In this document: positions 18,091-28,073 of the stretch, piece after piece
Numbering within the stretch: the stretch's first letter is position 1
Layout: each line of letters begins with the position of its first letter
Assembly (NCBI GenBank): GCA_029202385.1
Contig: CP119314.1
Span: 3,846,501-3,910,500, forward strand
Length of the DNA stretch: 64,000 nt
Direction: 5' to 3'
DNA from: Candidatus Sphingomonas phytovorans
GTDB taxonomy: Bacteria > Pseudomonadota > Alphaproteobacteria > Sphingomonadales > Sphingomonadaceae
The notes under the pieces: generated by a model
Seen by the model: the letters and a program-made list of their open reading frames with translations, nothing else
Database searches by the model: none
What the model was told of the DNA's origin: nothing
Made by a program: the position numbers and the translations under genes

Positions 18091-20310
18091 TTATCGGACG
18101 GTGAAAAGCACCTGGTCGACCACATGGCCGCCGACATCGACCAGCCTCAGCCGGTGCTGGCCAGGCGCCGCGAGGACCTGGGGTTGCGAATCGGCGGCGC
18201 CGAGATCGCGCCGGTCGAGCAGCAGGCGATGCGCGGTCACTTCTCCCGACACGCCGATCGCGAGCCGCTGGCGATCGGGCGGGATATCCGGATCGATCGC
18301 ATAGACGCTGCCGGCAACCGGATTGGTGATGCGCGGCCGGCGGGCAGCCGGGGGTGCTGACGCGATCTCGGTCTGCGCGGTGCCGGCGAGGAAATATTCA
18401 AGCCGCGGCTGCTCGACATGGTTGGCGAAGCGGATCGCGCGCTGCTCGATGCCCGGCGGGCGCGGCGGTGCGGTGACCTTGCGATCGGCGTTCAGCGCCA
18501 GCATCAGATCGCGCCAGACCGGCGCGGCGCCGCTGGTGCCGGAGACGGCGCGCATCGGATCCCCCTCCAGATTCCCGACCCAAACCGCGACGGTGTAGCG
18601 ATCCGAAAAGCCGATGCACCAATTGTCGCGCATCGCCTTCGACGTACCGGTCTTCACCGCAGCCCAGAAGGGCAGGCGAAGCGCCGAATCCAGCCCGAAG
18701 GTCGCGGCGCGGGCATTGGGATCAGCCATCATGTCGGCGACGATCCAGGCAGCCTGGGGTGTGGTGACCTTGCGCGGCGCATCGTGCGGGGCGTCGGCGG
18801 TGAGGCGGAGCGGCGACCAGCGGCCGCCATTGGCGAGGCTGCGATAGGCATCGGCCTGTTCGAGCAGGGTCACCTCGGCCGAGCCGAGCGCGAGCGAGAA
18901 GCCGTAATATTGGCCGTCCTCGGTCATACCACGATAGCCGGTATCCCATAGCCGATCGCGGAATGGATCGACCCCGACCAGCAACAGGGTGCGGACGGCG
19001 GGCACGTTGAGCGACCCGGCCAGCGCAGAGCGTGCCGAGACCGGCCCCTTGAAGCCGCGATCGTAATTCTGCGGGACATAGAGGCCCGAGGCGGTGTCGA
19101 GCTGGACCGGCGAATCGTCGAGGATGGAGGCCGGGGTGAGATAGCCCTTCTCGATCGCCTGGGCGTAGAGGAAGGGCTTCAGGGTCGAACCGGCCTGGCG
19201 ATAGGCGTTGGCGCCGTCGACCGACGGCGCGGTCGAGGCGCCGCCGATGCCGCCGACATAAGCGAGCACCTCGCCGCTGGCATTGTCGAGCACCACCACC
19301 GCCCCGTCACGGGCACGGGCGCCGCCAAGGCCCTGGAGCTGGCGTTTCAACGCGGTGATCGCGAGTTGCTGGATGCGGCGATCGAGCGTCGTTTTGACGC
19401 GCAGGCCGGGCTTGCGCAGCAGCCGGTCGGAGAGATGCGGCGCGAGGCCTGGGTCGAGCGCGAGGCTGCGCGCCGGGCCGAGCATCGACGCGGCCTCGCC
19501 GGCGAAGCGCGTGCAATCCGCCTCATGCGCAAGGGCGCAGGCGCGGCGGGCGACCCGGTCCGCGGTCGCCTGGGGATCGGGCAGCAAGGCCGCCAGCAAC
19601 AGCGCATCGTCGCGGGCCAGGGCATCGGGGGTCTTGCCGAACAGGCCAAGCGCCGCGGCGGCGATGCCCTGCGCCTCGCCGCGGAAACCCGCCAGGTTGA
19701 GATAGGCCTCGAGGATCTGATCCTTGGTCCAGCCGCGTTCGAGCGCCCAGGCAGCCCGCATCTGGCGGATCTTGTCCCACCACCGGCGGGAGCCGGGCGC
19801 CGCCAGATCGGGCGCGAGATAGCCGGCAAGCTGCATGGTGATGGTGCTGGCGCCCCGCGCGCGTTCCCCCTGCGCCTTGTCGCGCGCCACGCCGGCCAGC
19901 GCGAGCAGGTCGACCCCGCCATGGCCGAGGAAGCGGCGATCCTCGGCGGCGACCAGCGTTTCGCGCGTGACCGGCGAGACCTTGTCGAGCGGCGTCCAGC
20001 CGAGCCGGCGCGCCGCGAAATCGACGCGGGCGCTGTCGATGAGGTTGCCGTCGCGGTCGTAGAGCCAGGCCTCGGACGGATGCCAGGCGGCGCGGACCCG
20101 GGCATAGCCGGGGAGCGGCGGGGGAAGCGTGGCATAGTCGACCACGGCATAGGCCAGCGCGACCAGGCCTACGCCCGCGAAGGTCATGCCCTTTCTGGTG
20201 CGGAGCGCCGCCCACCAGCGGAACAGCAGCGACTCCGCGCGCATCCAGAGCCGCCCGCCAGCCTTCACCGCTTCCGCGCCCGCGGAGAGCAATCTCCCCG
20301 GATCAGGCAA
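18091..20310 (-). CDS. pbpC: Penicillin-binding protein 1C
   Basis: This 739-residue bifunctional peptidoglycan synthase has a membrane anchor at about 42-60 and a GT51 glycosyltransferase domain with catalytic Glu123 in AAEDRRFLGHGG. The transpeptidase domain has Ser375 in STLKP, SLN near 433, and KTGT at 553-556. The C-terminal roughly 90 residues match the PBP1C-specific domain (ITNPVAGSVYAIDPDIP). It polymerises or repairs the wall from the periplasmic side. It lies 12 bases after the alpha-2-macroglobulin gene, the classic pbpC-A2M pair, in which the trap protein is thought to guard the periplasm when the wall is breached. Confidence 0.94.
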   Translation of the reverse strand: MPDPGRLLSAGAEAVKAGGRLWMRAESLLFRWWAALRTRKGMTFAGVGLVALAYAVVDYATLPPPLPGYARVRAAWHPSEAWLYDRDGNLIDSARVDFAARRLGWTPLDKVSPVTRETLVAAEDRRFLGHGGVDLLALAGVARDKAQGERARGASTITMQLAGYLAPDLAAPGSRRWWDKIRQMRAAWALERGWTKDQILEAYLNLAGFRGEAQGIAAAALGLFGKTPDALARDDALLLAALLPDPQATADRVARRACALAHEADCTRFAGEAASMLGPARSLALDPGLAPHLSDRLLRKPGLRVKTTLDRRIQQLAITALKRQLQGLGGARARDGAVVVLDNASGEVLAYVGGIGGASTAPSVDGANAYRQAGSTLKPFLYAQAIEKGYLTPASILDDSPVQLDTASGLYVPQNYDRGFKGPVSARSALAGSLNVPAVRTLLLVGVDPFRDRLWDTGYRGMTEDGQYYGFSLALGSAEVTLLEQADAYRSLANGGRWSPLRLTADAPHDAPRKVTTPQAAWIVADMMADPNARAATFGLDSALRLPFWAAVKTGTSKAMRDNWCIGFSDRYTVAVWVGNLEGDPMRAVSGTSGAAPVWRDLMLALNADRKVTAPPRPPGIEQRAIRFANHVEQPRLEYFLAGTAQTEIASAPPAARRPRITNPVAGSVYAIDPDIPPDRQRLAIGVSGEVTAHRLLLDRRDLGAADSQPQVLAAPGQHRLRLVDVGGHVVDQVLFTVR

Positions 20311-20322
20311 GGCAGCGACTCG

Positions 20323-23300
20323 TCACCGCTGCGCCACCGTCATCGGCGCATTGGGCAGTTGGGCCCGGATCGCTGGCGAATACATCGCCTCGACCCGCGA
20401 CGGCGGCAGGTTGAACCGGCCGGCGCCGTTGAGGCGAACCAGATAGCTGACCGTCAGCTTGCCCCTGGGGAGCCAGGAGAAGAAGGCGCGCCACGATTCA
20501 TTGCCGCGCTCGACATAGGCGAGCTGGGCGCCGACCTCGACGTTCCAGAGCTTGCCGTCGCCGTCGAGCGCGACGAAATCGAAGCCGCCGCCATTGCTGC
20601 CCTGGTCGGCAAGGATCTTCGACTGGCCGCCGAGATCGCCGATGATGGTGCCACCGGCCGGGATCGGATCGTCGATCACCACCCAGTTGCGTTCCGCAGT
20701 CGCCTCTACCGTGATCGTCACCTTCACGACATCACCGCGGGTCAGCACGCCCTTGGTGCGCGCCTGCACCACGTCCATCTTGCGCGACATCCGGTAGCCG
20801 GCATTGAGCGGCTTGGTCAGCGGCACCGCCGCCGAGACCGAGACGCTCGCCCAGGGGCCAGCGCCACCCGATTGCGACAGGCGGAGCGGGGTCTGCGCGG
20901 CGGGGAGCGGGAAACTCGCCTGGCGCAGATCGACCGAAAGCGGCCATGATTTCGACACGGTGCGGCTGCCCAGCACGAGCGAGGTCGTGCCGGCGATCGC
21001 CTCCGCCGGGTAAAGCGTCGCGAACTTGCGCGCGGCGACACTGCCCCAGGCATTGGCCGTTGTCGTATCCCAATGGCCGCGAACCTGGCGCAGCGCGACG
21101 CCGACCATCATCTTCGGCGCATCGTCCTGCCAGCCGGGCCGGCCGAGCGTGGCGAGGAGCGCCTTGATCGACGCCTCGTCGCTTGACGACATCAGCCACC
21201 AGGCCGAACTCGACGCGTCGGTCAGGTCGAGCCGCGTGCCTTCATAGGCGATGCGCGAGCGGATCACCGCCTCCGCCGCCGCCTTCAGCGCCGGGCCGTT
21301 GGCGAGGCCGGGGACCTTGTCGAGCGCCATCAGGTAATCGGCCACGCTCGCGGTCGGCATCTCCTTCGGCGTGATGCTGATCTGGCCGAGCATCGCCGGG
21401 GTGGCGACACCGGCCCGCGCCAGCGCGGTGAAGGCGGCGACCTTTTCGAGACGGACATCGCCATAGGTTTCGTGCCGCAGCCGCCCGTCGAGCACTGCCT
21501 TCAGCCCTTCGATCATGCGCGTGCGCGATGCCTCGGGGATCGGCAGGCCGGCGTCGGCCGTCAGCGAGAGGACATAGGCGGTCAGGATCTCCGACCCCTG
21601 CAGCGTGTCGGACGGCCAGAAGCGCAACAGCCCGTCAGGCGCCTGATAGGTGGGGATAGCCCCCGCCAGCGCGGTCCAGCCAGCTGAATCGCCCAGCGCG
21701 ACGATGCGCGACAGGCGCTGCTCGAAACAGTCATAGGGATAGGCCGACATGAAGGCCCGGACGCCCGCAAGCGGCGGAGCAAGCGTGTCGTCAAGCCTGA
21801 TATCCACCGAACCGCGGCCCGGCAGCGCGCCGGCGGGTGGCGCGATGGGGATCGAAGTGTCGGTGCCGACCCGGGCGAGCGTCGCGGCCCATATCTCGAC
21901 GGGCACGGCCGGGATCACGTCCTGATTGACCGTGAGCTGGTCGACCGCCTTGCCGTTTTCCGCCTTGGCGCTGACATGCCAGCGGAGGTTGGCGATATTG
22001 CCCGGCGCGGTGAGGTTCCAGGCCACCGGCGTCGCGCCGCCGGCCGGGATGACCACCGTCAACGGCTTGCCCTCTGCGACGCGCGGAGTGACGTCGACCG
22101 TGGCCGTGACCTTCATCGGCTTGTCCGAACCATTGCGCAGCGTGAAGCCGGCCGCGAAATAATCGCCGGTGCGGACGAGCGGCGGCAGGCCGGCGAAGAT
22201 CGACAGGTCCTGCGCCGTCCTGACACTCGCCATGCCGGTGCCGAACAATTGCGCGCCGTCGGTGGCGATGGCGACAAGCTTGAACGACGACAAAGCGTCG
22301 CTCATCACCACCGGAATCCTGGCATGGCCGTTCTGGTCGAGCGCGACCCGGCCCTTCCACAGCAGCACCGGCTGGAAATTCTCGCGGTTGAGCCCCGACA
22401 TGTCGTTGCCGCCGCCGCCGCCCGCCTCGACCGCCTTGCGGCCGTAATGGCGCTTGCCGACGACCTGCATCTGAGCGGTCGAGGTGAGGACGGAGAGCGA
22501 GCGCTCGCCCATCATCGCGGTCAGCACGTCCCAGCTTTCATTGGGGGCGAGCTGCAGGATCGCCTCGTCGACGGCCGCGAAGGCGACGTCGGCAGTGGCC
22601 GCGGGCCTGCCGTCGGGGGTCTTCACCTGGACATCGACCTGCGCCGTATCGCGCGCGGCATATTTCTCCCTGTCGGCCTTGACCGCGACCTGGAGCTGAT
22701 GCGCCTCCCAGCCGACCTTCACCTTGGCCATGCCGAGCCGGTAGGCAGGCTTGGCGAGATCGACGAGAGCGGTCGGCTCCGGCGCGGCAGGCGGACCGCC
22801 TGCGAGGCCGAGGCTCTGCGCGATGCCGTGGAGCCAGCTCCAGAAGCCGCCCTGAACGCGACCGCGCACCGCCATGACCGAGACGAACACGTCGGGCGCG
22901 TAGGAGCCCGGCATCTTCACCTCGACCACCGGATCAGTGCCCGACAGGGTCGTCACATAGGAGGCAAGCACGCCCTCGCGCTCGACGGTGACCAGGGCGG
23001 TCGCCTCGCGGAAAGGCATGCGCACCTGGAAGCGCGCTGTCTCGCCCGCCTTGTAGGCGGTCTTTTCGGGCACGACGTCCATCCGGTCGCCATTGTCGCC
23101 GCCGAACCACCAGTCATCGTCGCCGGCGAGCCAGACCGAGCGGGTCGCGCGCGCGACATTGCCGTTGGCGTCAGTCGTGGTCGCGACGGCATAGACCTCG
23201 CCCGAGACGCCGGGGTCGGCCTTGCACTGCGCCATGCCGAGCGAGTCGGTTGTCGCGGTGCAGGTACCGGCCAGCTTCTCCGTCTTCATCTGGTTGTCAT

Positions 23301-26121
23301 AGGCATAGAAGCCGCCGATCAGCCGGCGCCGCGCGGTCAGGATCTTGCGGCTGTAGAGCGCGACCGAGATCTTCTGGTTGGCGAGCGGCTTGCCCGAAGT
23401 ATCGAGCGCGACGAAGCGCAGGCGCAGATCGTCCTGCTTCATCAGCCATCCATCGGTCTTGATGCCGAGCTGCACCGCCGAGGGGAAGATCGGGATTCGG
23501 CGCGATGCGGTCAGCACCTCGCCATTCGCATCCTGATAATCCATCTCGACCAGCATGTCGGTCGCGCCGTCCAGGCCCTGCGGCACCTCGATGACCGACT
23601 TGGCCGTGCCGTCGCCGCCGAGCGTGGCGGGCAGGGTCTGGGTCGGCGGAAGCGGGGTCTGCTCCTCCTCGCCATCGCCGTTGAGCGGGCGCGTCCCTTC
23701 CTGGATCGCGGTGCCGCCGAAGCTGTAGCCGTCATACCCCTCGGGCGTTGAACTCCGCCCGAAATAGCCGACGCGCAGGTCGACCGGCAGGTTGGAGGCA
23801 CCGCCGCCCGAGAGATAACCGACGAACAGGTCGAGCGGCAGCGTCTTCGGCCTGACCGCTGCTTCCTTCGGCCCGGTCACCGTCGCGCGCATGGTGGGCA
23901 GCTTGTAGACGTCGACCTTGAACGACTGGGAGGTGTAGATCGTCTTGTCGCCGACGATCACCTGCAGATCATAATCGCCCATCGGCGCACCCTGCGGCGC
24001 GGTCCAGCTCGATTCGCCGATGCCGTTCGCGTCGATCTTGAGCGGCAGGTCGAACTGGGTGTCGGAGCCACGATGCGACAGGCGCAGGACCCCCTCGAGC
24101 GCGGGCGCCATGCCGAAGCCGGCACCGATCGAGGTACGCAGGATGTGCTTCATGTTGATCGTCTCGCCCTGGCGGACGAGTGCGCGATCGAACACGGTGT
24201 GAAGGATATCGCCCTTGGCCTGATAGCCATAGGGCAAGTCGAAATCATACGGCCGGATGCCGTCGCCCCAGGCAGTCAGGGTGAAGCTGAAATCGTCGCC
24301 CTCGCGCGCCGAAACCATCAGCGGATGCGAACTGCCGTTCTCGCAGCTGCCATAGGTCTCCGGCTCGGGCAGGCCCTGCGGCACGAACACGCCGCCGCTG
24401 GCGTCGGTAATGCCGCGCGCGAGCAGGCCGCCGGTGCAGCTGTCAGTGATGCGCACCACGGCATTGGCGACCGGCTTGCCCGTGTCGAGATGAGTCACCC
24501 AGGCAAGGCTGCGTTCCCGGCCCCATTTGAAATGCACCGCCATGTTGGTGACGAGCGCCGCCGCCGCGACATAGCGCGGCGCCTTGCGGCCGAGCAGCGC
24601 CTGGCCGAGCACCGGACTGGCCAGCTCGACCACATAGAATCCGGGCTTACCGAGCGGGATGCCGACCACCTCGAAATCCTTGCCCTTGCCGGGCAAGCCG
24701 ACCTGCAGCGGCGCACCGCCGGCTCCGGCGAGGATCGATCTGGATCCGGTGTCGTTGACGGTGACCGTCTCGGTGCCCTGCTTGACCTGATGGCTCTCAT
24801 AGCTGCCCGCCTTGTCGACGGTGCGCAGCCATTCGGCGACCTTGCCGTCCGATCCGTCGACGCGCAGCGACTGGCCGGCGACCGGCACGCTCAGGCCCTG
24901 CAGCGATGGCTCGACATTGCGGACGGTGACGGGGAGGACACCCTGCTCCTTCGCCTCGAGGATACCGAAGGGAGCGGCGAACTTCACCAGCGGCGGCGCC
25001 TCGTCGAAGCGGACATCGAGCGGGAAACGCTCGGCATTGGCCAGCGTCCGGCCGCTCTCGTCCTTGATCCCGGCGGGCAGGGTCAGCTTCGCGGCGGTCG
25101 CGGGCGGCAGCGGCGCGGAGAAGGTGACGTTGCTGATCGTCGCCTTCTTCTGTTCGTCCTTGTCGAACACCGGCGCGATCGCCTTGCCGTCGGCGGTGGT
25201 CACGCGGATCTGCTCCGCCATGCTCATCGGAATGGGCGCGGTGAAACGCACATAGGCCTTCTCGACCGGGCTGCACCCGGCCTGGGCATTGACCCGCGAA
25301 CATTCGAAGCGCGCTGTGAAGGGCTTGCGCACGGTATAGTCGAAGCGCTGTTCAGCACCGGCAAGCTTGCCCCCAGTGCCGGCGATATTCGCGCCCCAGA
25401 CCAGCGCCATGTCGCGGCCCGGGGGCAGCGGACGGCGGCATTTGAGCGCGGTGACGGCGGCATAAGCCTTTTGCCGATCGGCCGCATCGGCCGGCACCGC
25501 CGCCGGGAGGCCGGCATTTTCGAGGAAGCTGCGCACGTTCCAGTTGCCGGTGCCCATCTCGCCGAGCAGCTTTCCCGGCACATCGGCCGCAAGCACGTCG
25601 ACTGGAATCTTCTCGCCGATCCCGTCCACCGCGCAATAGGCATTGGCGCCGACCGACGCGGCGGTCGCCGGCATGTTAGCGGCAACGAGGAAGACCTGAT
25701 CCTCCTCGATCTCCCCGTCATATTGCGCCGGCAGGATCGCGCGGGCGACCGGGCCGCCCGCATCGACCTTGAAATCCTGCTGGCCGGTGACGGCATAGCC
25801 CGACACGCTCTTCAGCCCGGTCTTGAGCTTGAAGCTACAGGTCGTGCCGCCGGGGAGCGGACCGCTGAAGTCGTAGACATAGGTCTGCGGATCGACCCAG
25901 CGCCCTTCGCCATCGACCGCGCAGGTGACGCCGAACGGCGACGGCGCCCGGGGATCGCCGAGCGGGACCATCGGCTGGCTGAACCGCGCGGTGAAGGACC
26001 TGATCGAGCCGCCATCGCCGACCCCGGGGGTCGCCATCACCACCTGCGGGCTGTTGTCACCGAGCGCGGCGACGGGCGCGAGCGCCAGTCCGAGCAGTGC
26101 CAGACGCAGTGCGAGCTTCAT
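20323..26121 (-). CDS. Bacterial alpha-2-macroglobulin (YfhM-like), thioester-containing
   Basis: This 1,932-residue periplasmic protease trap has a signal peptide (MKLALRLALLGLALAPVAALG) that lacks a lipobox cysteine, so it may be soluble rather than a lipoprotein. The macroglobulin-like domains run through the first half. The thioester-forming motif CFEQ is at about 1465-1468 inside SAYPYDCFEQRLSR, followed by the helical thioester domain and a receptor-like C-terminus ending in PSRVEAMYSPAIRAQLP. The intact CxEQ means it can covalently trap proteases that cleave its bait region. The start at 26121 is chosen because the open frame upstream (to 26310) lacks export features. It forms an operon with pbpC. 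Confidence 0.93.
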   Translation of the reverse strand: MKLALRLALLGLALAPVAALGDNSPQVVMATPGVGDGGSIRSFTARFSQPMVPLGDPRAPSPFGVTCAVDGEGRWVDPQTYVYDFSGPLPGGTTCSFKLKTGLKSVSGYAVTGQQDFKVDAGGPVARAILPAQYDGEIEEDQVFLVAANMPATAASVGANAYCAVDGIGEKIPVDVLAADVPGKLLGEMGTGNWNVRSFLENAGLPAAVPADAADRQKAYAAVTALKCRRPLPPGRDMALVWGANIAGTGGKLAGAEQRFDYTVRKPFTARFECSRVNAQAGCSPVEKAYVRFTAPIPMSMAEQIRVTTADGKAIAPVFDKDEQKKATISNVTFSAPLPPATAAKLTLPAGIKDESGRTLANAERFPLDVRFDEAPPLVKFAAPFGILEAKEQGVLPVTVRNVEPSLQGLSVPVAGQSLRVDGSDGKVAEWLRTVDKAGSYESHQVKQGTETVTVNDTGSRSILAGAGGAPLQVGLPGKGKDFEVVGIPLGKPGFYVVELASPVLGQALLGRKAPRYVAAAALVTNMAVHFKWGRERSLAWVTHLDTGKPVANAVVRITDSCTGGLLARGITDASGGVFVPQGLPEPETYGSCENGSSHPLMVSAREGDDFSFTLTAWGDGIRPYDFDLPYGYQAKGDILHTVFDRALVRQGETINMKHILRTSIGAGFGMAPALEGVLRLSHRGSDTQFDLPLKIDANGIGESSWTAPQGAPMGDYDLQVIVGDKTIYTSQSFKVDVYKLPTMRATVTGPKEAAVRPKTLPLDLFVGYLSGGGASNLPVDLRVGYFGRSSTPEGYDGYSFGGTAIQEGTRPLNGDGEEEQTPLPPTQTLPATLGGDGTAKSVIEVPQGLDGATDMLVEMDYQDANGEVLTASRRIPIFPSAVQLGIKTDGWLMKQDDLRLRFVALDTSGKPLANQKISVALYSRKILTARRRLIGGFYAYDNQMKTEKLAGTCTATTDSLGMAQCKADPGVSGEVYAVATTTDANGNVARATRSVWLAGDDDWWFGGDNGDRMDVVPEKTAYKAGETARFQVRMPFREATALVTVEREGVLASYVTTLSGTDPVVEVKMPGSYAPDVFVSVMAVRGRVQGGFWSWLHGIAQSLGLAGGPPAAPEPTALVDLAKPAYRLGMAKVKVGWEAHQLQVAVKADREKYAARDTAQVDVQVKTPDGRPAATADVAFAAVDEAILQLAPNESWDVLTAMMGERSLSVLTSTAQMQVVGKRHYGRKAVEAGGGGGNDMSGLNRENFQPVLLWKGRVALDQNGHARIPVVMSDALSSFKLVAIATDGAQLFGTGMASVRTAQDLSIFAGLPPLVRTGDYFAAGFTLRNGSDKPMKVTATVDVTPRVAEGKPLTVVIPAGGATPVAWNLTAPGNIANLRWHVSAKAENGKAVDQLTVNQDVIPAVPVEIWAATLARVGTDTSIPIAPPAGALPGRGSVDIRLDDTLAPPLAGVRAFMSAYPYDCFEQRLSRIVALGDSAGWTALAGAIPTYQAPDGLLRFWPSDTLQGSEILTAYVLSLTADAGLPIPEASRTRMIEGLKAVLDGRLRHETYGDVRLEKVAAFTALARAGVATPAMLGQISITPKEMPTASVADYLMALDKVPGLANGPALKAAAEAVIRSRIAYEGTRLDLTDASSSAWWLMSSSDEASIKALLATLGRPGWQDDAPKMMVGVALRQVRGHWDTTTANAWGSVAARKFATLYPAEAIAGTTSLVLGSRTVSKSWPLSVDLRQASFPLPAAQTPLRLSQSGGAGPWASVSVSAAVPLTKPLNAGYRMSRKMDVVQARTKGVLTRGDVVKVTITVEATAERNWVVIDDPIPAGGTIIGDLGGQSKILADQGSNGGGFDFVALDGDGKLWNVEVGAQLAYVERGNESWRAFFSWLPRGKLTVSYLVRLNGAGRFNLPPSRVEAMYSPAIRAQLPNAPMTVAQR

Positions 26122-26309
26122 CGAACTCTCCCGGAAAGTCGGCCACACGCTAAGGCCCGATACGGGTTCAAGTCCAGCCGGAAGTGGCCGCCCGACGACG
26201 GCAATAACTGGACATCCTTGCCGCGCGTTGCCGCGAACCGCCCGCATCTTGCCGAATTCTCCGCGTCGCGCTTTCCGCGACGCGCCGAACAGGATATCCG
26301 CCTTGGTCA

Positions 26310-27224
26310 ATGGACATCTATCTGCCCATCGCCAACCTGTCGGTGAACGCGCTTGTCATCGTCCTGCTCGGCGGGGGTGTCGGGCTGCTCTCCGGCATGT
26401 TCGGGGTGGGCGGCGGATTCCTGACCACGCCGCTGCTGATCGTCTATGGCATCCCGCCGACCGTCGCCGCCGCCTCGGCCGCGAGCCAGGTGACCGGCGC
26501 GAGCGTCTCCGGCGTGTTCGCGCATATCCGGCGCGGCGGGGTCGATACCAAGATGGGCGGCGTGCTGGTCGCGGGGGGCCTGATCGGCTCGCTGTTCGGC
26601 GGCTGGCTGTTCAAGCTGCTCCAGGCGAGCGGCCAGATCGATACGGTGATCGCGATCGTCTATGTGCTGATGCTCGGCTCGATCGGCGGGCTGATGGCGC
26701 ATGAAAGCTGGACCGCGATCCATGCCAGCCGTACCGGCGCGCCGCCGCGCCCGCGCAAGCGCCGGCACCATCCACTCGTCGCGGCGCTCCCCTTGCGGAC
26801 ACGCTTCTACCGGTCGGGGCTGTACATCTCGCCGCTCGCCCCGCTGCTGCTCGGCTTTTTCGTCGGCATCCTGACCATGCTGCTCGGGATCGGCGGCGGC
26901 TTCATCCTGGTACCGGCGATGCTCTATCTGCTCGGCATGACCACCCAGGTCGTGGTCGGCACCTCGTTGTTCCAGACGCTGTTCGTCACCGCGATGGCGA
27001 CGATGGTCCATGCCACCACCACCAAGGCGGTCGATATCGTGCTGGCGGCGCTGCTGCTGCTCGGGTCGGTCGCGGGCGCTCAGGTCGGCGCGCGCTTCGC
27101 CGCCAAGGTGAAGCCGGAATATCTCCGCCTCGCGCTGGCGGTCATCGTGCTGCTCGTCGCCTTCCGCATCGGCCTGGGTCTGGGCTGGCGGCCGGATGAA
27201 ATCTATTCGGTCGAGCTGTCGTGA
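26310..27224 (+). CDS. TSUP/TauE-SafE family membrane transporter
   Basis: This 304-residue membrane protein has about eight hydrophobic segments in two related halves. Each half carries the family signature: GGGVGLLSGMFGVGGGFLTTPLL near residue 25, and GILTMLLGIGGGFILVPAMLYLLG near residue 190. TSUP proteins export sulfite, sulfoacetate or related anions. The substrate is not evident here. It is divergent from the alpha-2-macroglobulin gene. Its stop overlaps the GTG of the TIGR02186 gene (GTGA), so the two are translated together. Confidence 0.9.
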   Translation: MDIYLPIANLSVNALVIVLLGGGVGLLSGMFGVGGGFLTTPLLIVYGIPPTVAAASAASQVTGASVSGVFAHIRRGGVDTKMGGVLVAGGLIGSLFGGWLFKLLQASGQIDTVIAIVYVLMLGSIGGLMAHESWTAIHASRTGAPPRPRKRRHHPLVAALPLRTRFYRSGLYISPLAPLLLGFFVGILTMLLGIGGGFILVPAMLYLLGMTTQVVVGTSLFQTLFVTAMATMVHATTTKAVDIVLAALLLLGSVAGAQVGARFAAKVKPEYLRLALAVIVLLVAFRIGLGLGWRPDEIYSVELS

Positions 27225-28000
27225 AGTGGGTTCTTGCATCGGGAAGGCGGCGCCTCCTTCTTCTGTTCGTCCCGCTCCTGATGGGGCAGTCCAAACCTGT
27301 CCTGGTGCCCGACGTCTCCCAGCGCGACATCGAGATCGCCTACAGCTTCACCGGTGCCGAATTGCTGCTGTTCGGCGCGATCCTCTATCCCGGCGGCCGG
27401 CTGCCCGATGACGACAAGCCGACCGACATCGTCGTGGTGGTGAAGGGACCGGTCCAGTCGATCCTGGTGCGCGAGAAGGAGAAGGTGGCGGGCATCTGGG
27501 TCAACGCAGCGAGGCTGCGCTACCGCTCAGCGCCAAGCTTCTACGCGATCGCCTCGTCGCGGCCGATCGGCAGGCTGGTCGACGGCCGGACCCAGGCGAT
27601 CTACGAGCTGGGCCTCAACAGCCTGCAATTGTCGCCCGCCAGCAGCGCGCCGACCGCCGAGCAGGATCGTTTCGCGCGCGGGCTGGTCGATCTCAAGCGC
27701 CGTTCCGGCCTGTATTACGAGGCACCGGGCGCGGTCGAGATCACCGACGGCGTGCTCTATCGCGCCCGCGTCTCCATCCCGGCGCGCGTGCCGGTCGGCC
27801 GCTTCACCGCCGAGACCTTCCTGATCCGCGACGGCCGCGTGCTGGCGGCGGCGACGCGCAATATCGACATCCGCAAATCGGGGTTCGAGCGCTTCGTCGC
27901 GCGCTCCGCCGATCGCTGGTCCTTCACCTATGGCCTGACCGCCGTCGCGCTGTCGATCCTGTTCGGCTGGACCGCGGGATGGGTCGCGCGACGGTTCTAG
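27221..28000 (+). CDS. TIGR02186-type membrane-anchored periplasmic protein
   Basis: This 259-residue protein has an N-terminal signal or anchor (LLLLFVPLLMG) and a C-terminal membrane helix near 235-252. Its large periplasmic domain includes DIEIAYSFTGAELLLFGAI and DIVVVVKGP, characteristic of the TIGR02186 family of alphaproteobacteria. Members almost always sit beside a TSUP transporter, as here, so it is likely an accessory subunit; its biochemistry is unknown. The GTG start at 27221 is fixed by the 4-base overlap with the transporter stop. Confidence 0.85.
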   Translation: MKWVLASGRRRLLLLFVPLLMGQSKPVLVPDVSQRDIEIAYSFTGAELLLFGAILYPGGRLPDDDKPTDIVVVVKGPVQSILVREKEKVAGIWVNAARLRYRSAPSFYAIASSRPIGRLVDGRTQAIYELGLNSLQLSPASSAPTAEQDRFARGLVDLKRRSGLYYEAPGAVEITDGVLYRARVSIPARVPVGRFTAETFLIRDGRVLAAATRNIDIRKSGFERFVARSADRWSFTYGLTAVALSILFGWTAGWVARRF

Positions 28001-28073
28001 AGTCGTTTTCAGCGTCGCTGAATCGGTGCCAGACCGCCGCGGTTCCAGCGTTGCTGAAACAGACTCCCGCCCC

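Noticed and set aside
24073-26346. Very long forward open frame (about 757 codons) opposite the alpha-2-macroglobulin gene
   Set aside because: It is the antisense of a long, high-GC coding sequence; its translation is low-complexity in Arg, Gly and Ala with no domain, while the reverse strand has a clear signal peptide and thioester motif.
28007-28060. Short hairpins between the TIGR02186 gene and the serine hydrolase gene as a bidirectional terminator
   Set aside because: Stem-like sequences (TTCAGCG/CGCTGAA) occur, but without a T tract on either strand.
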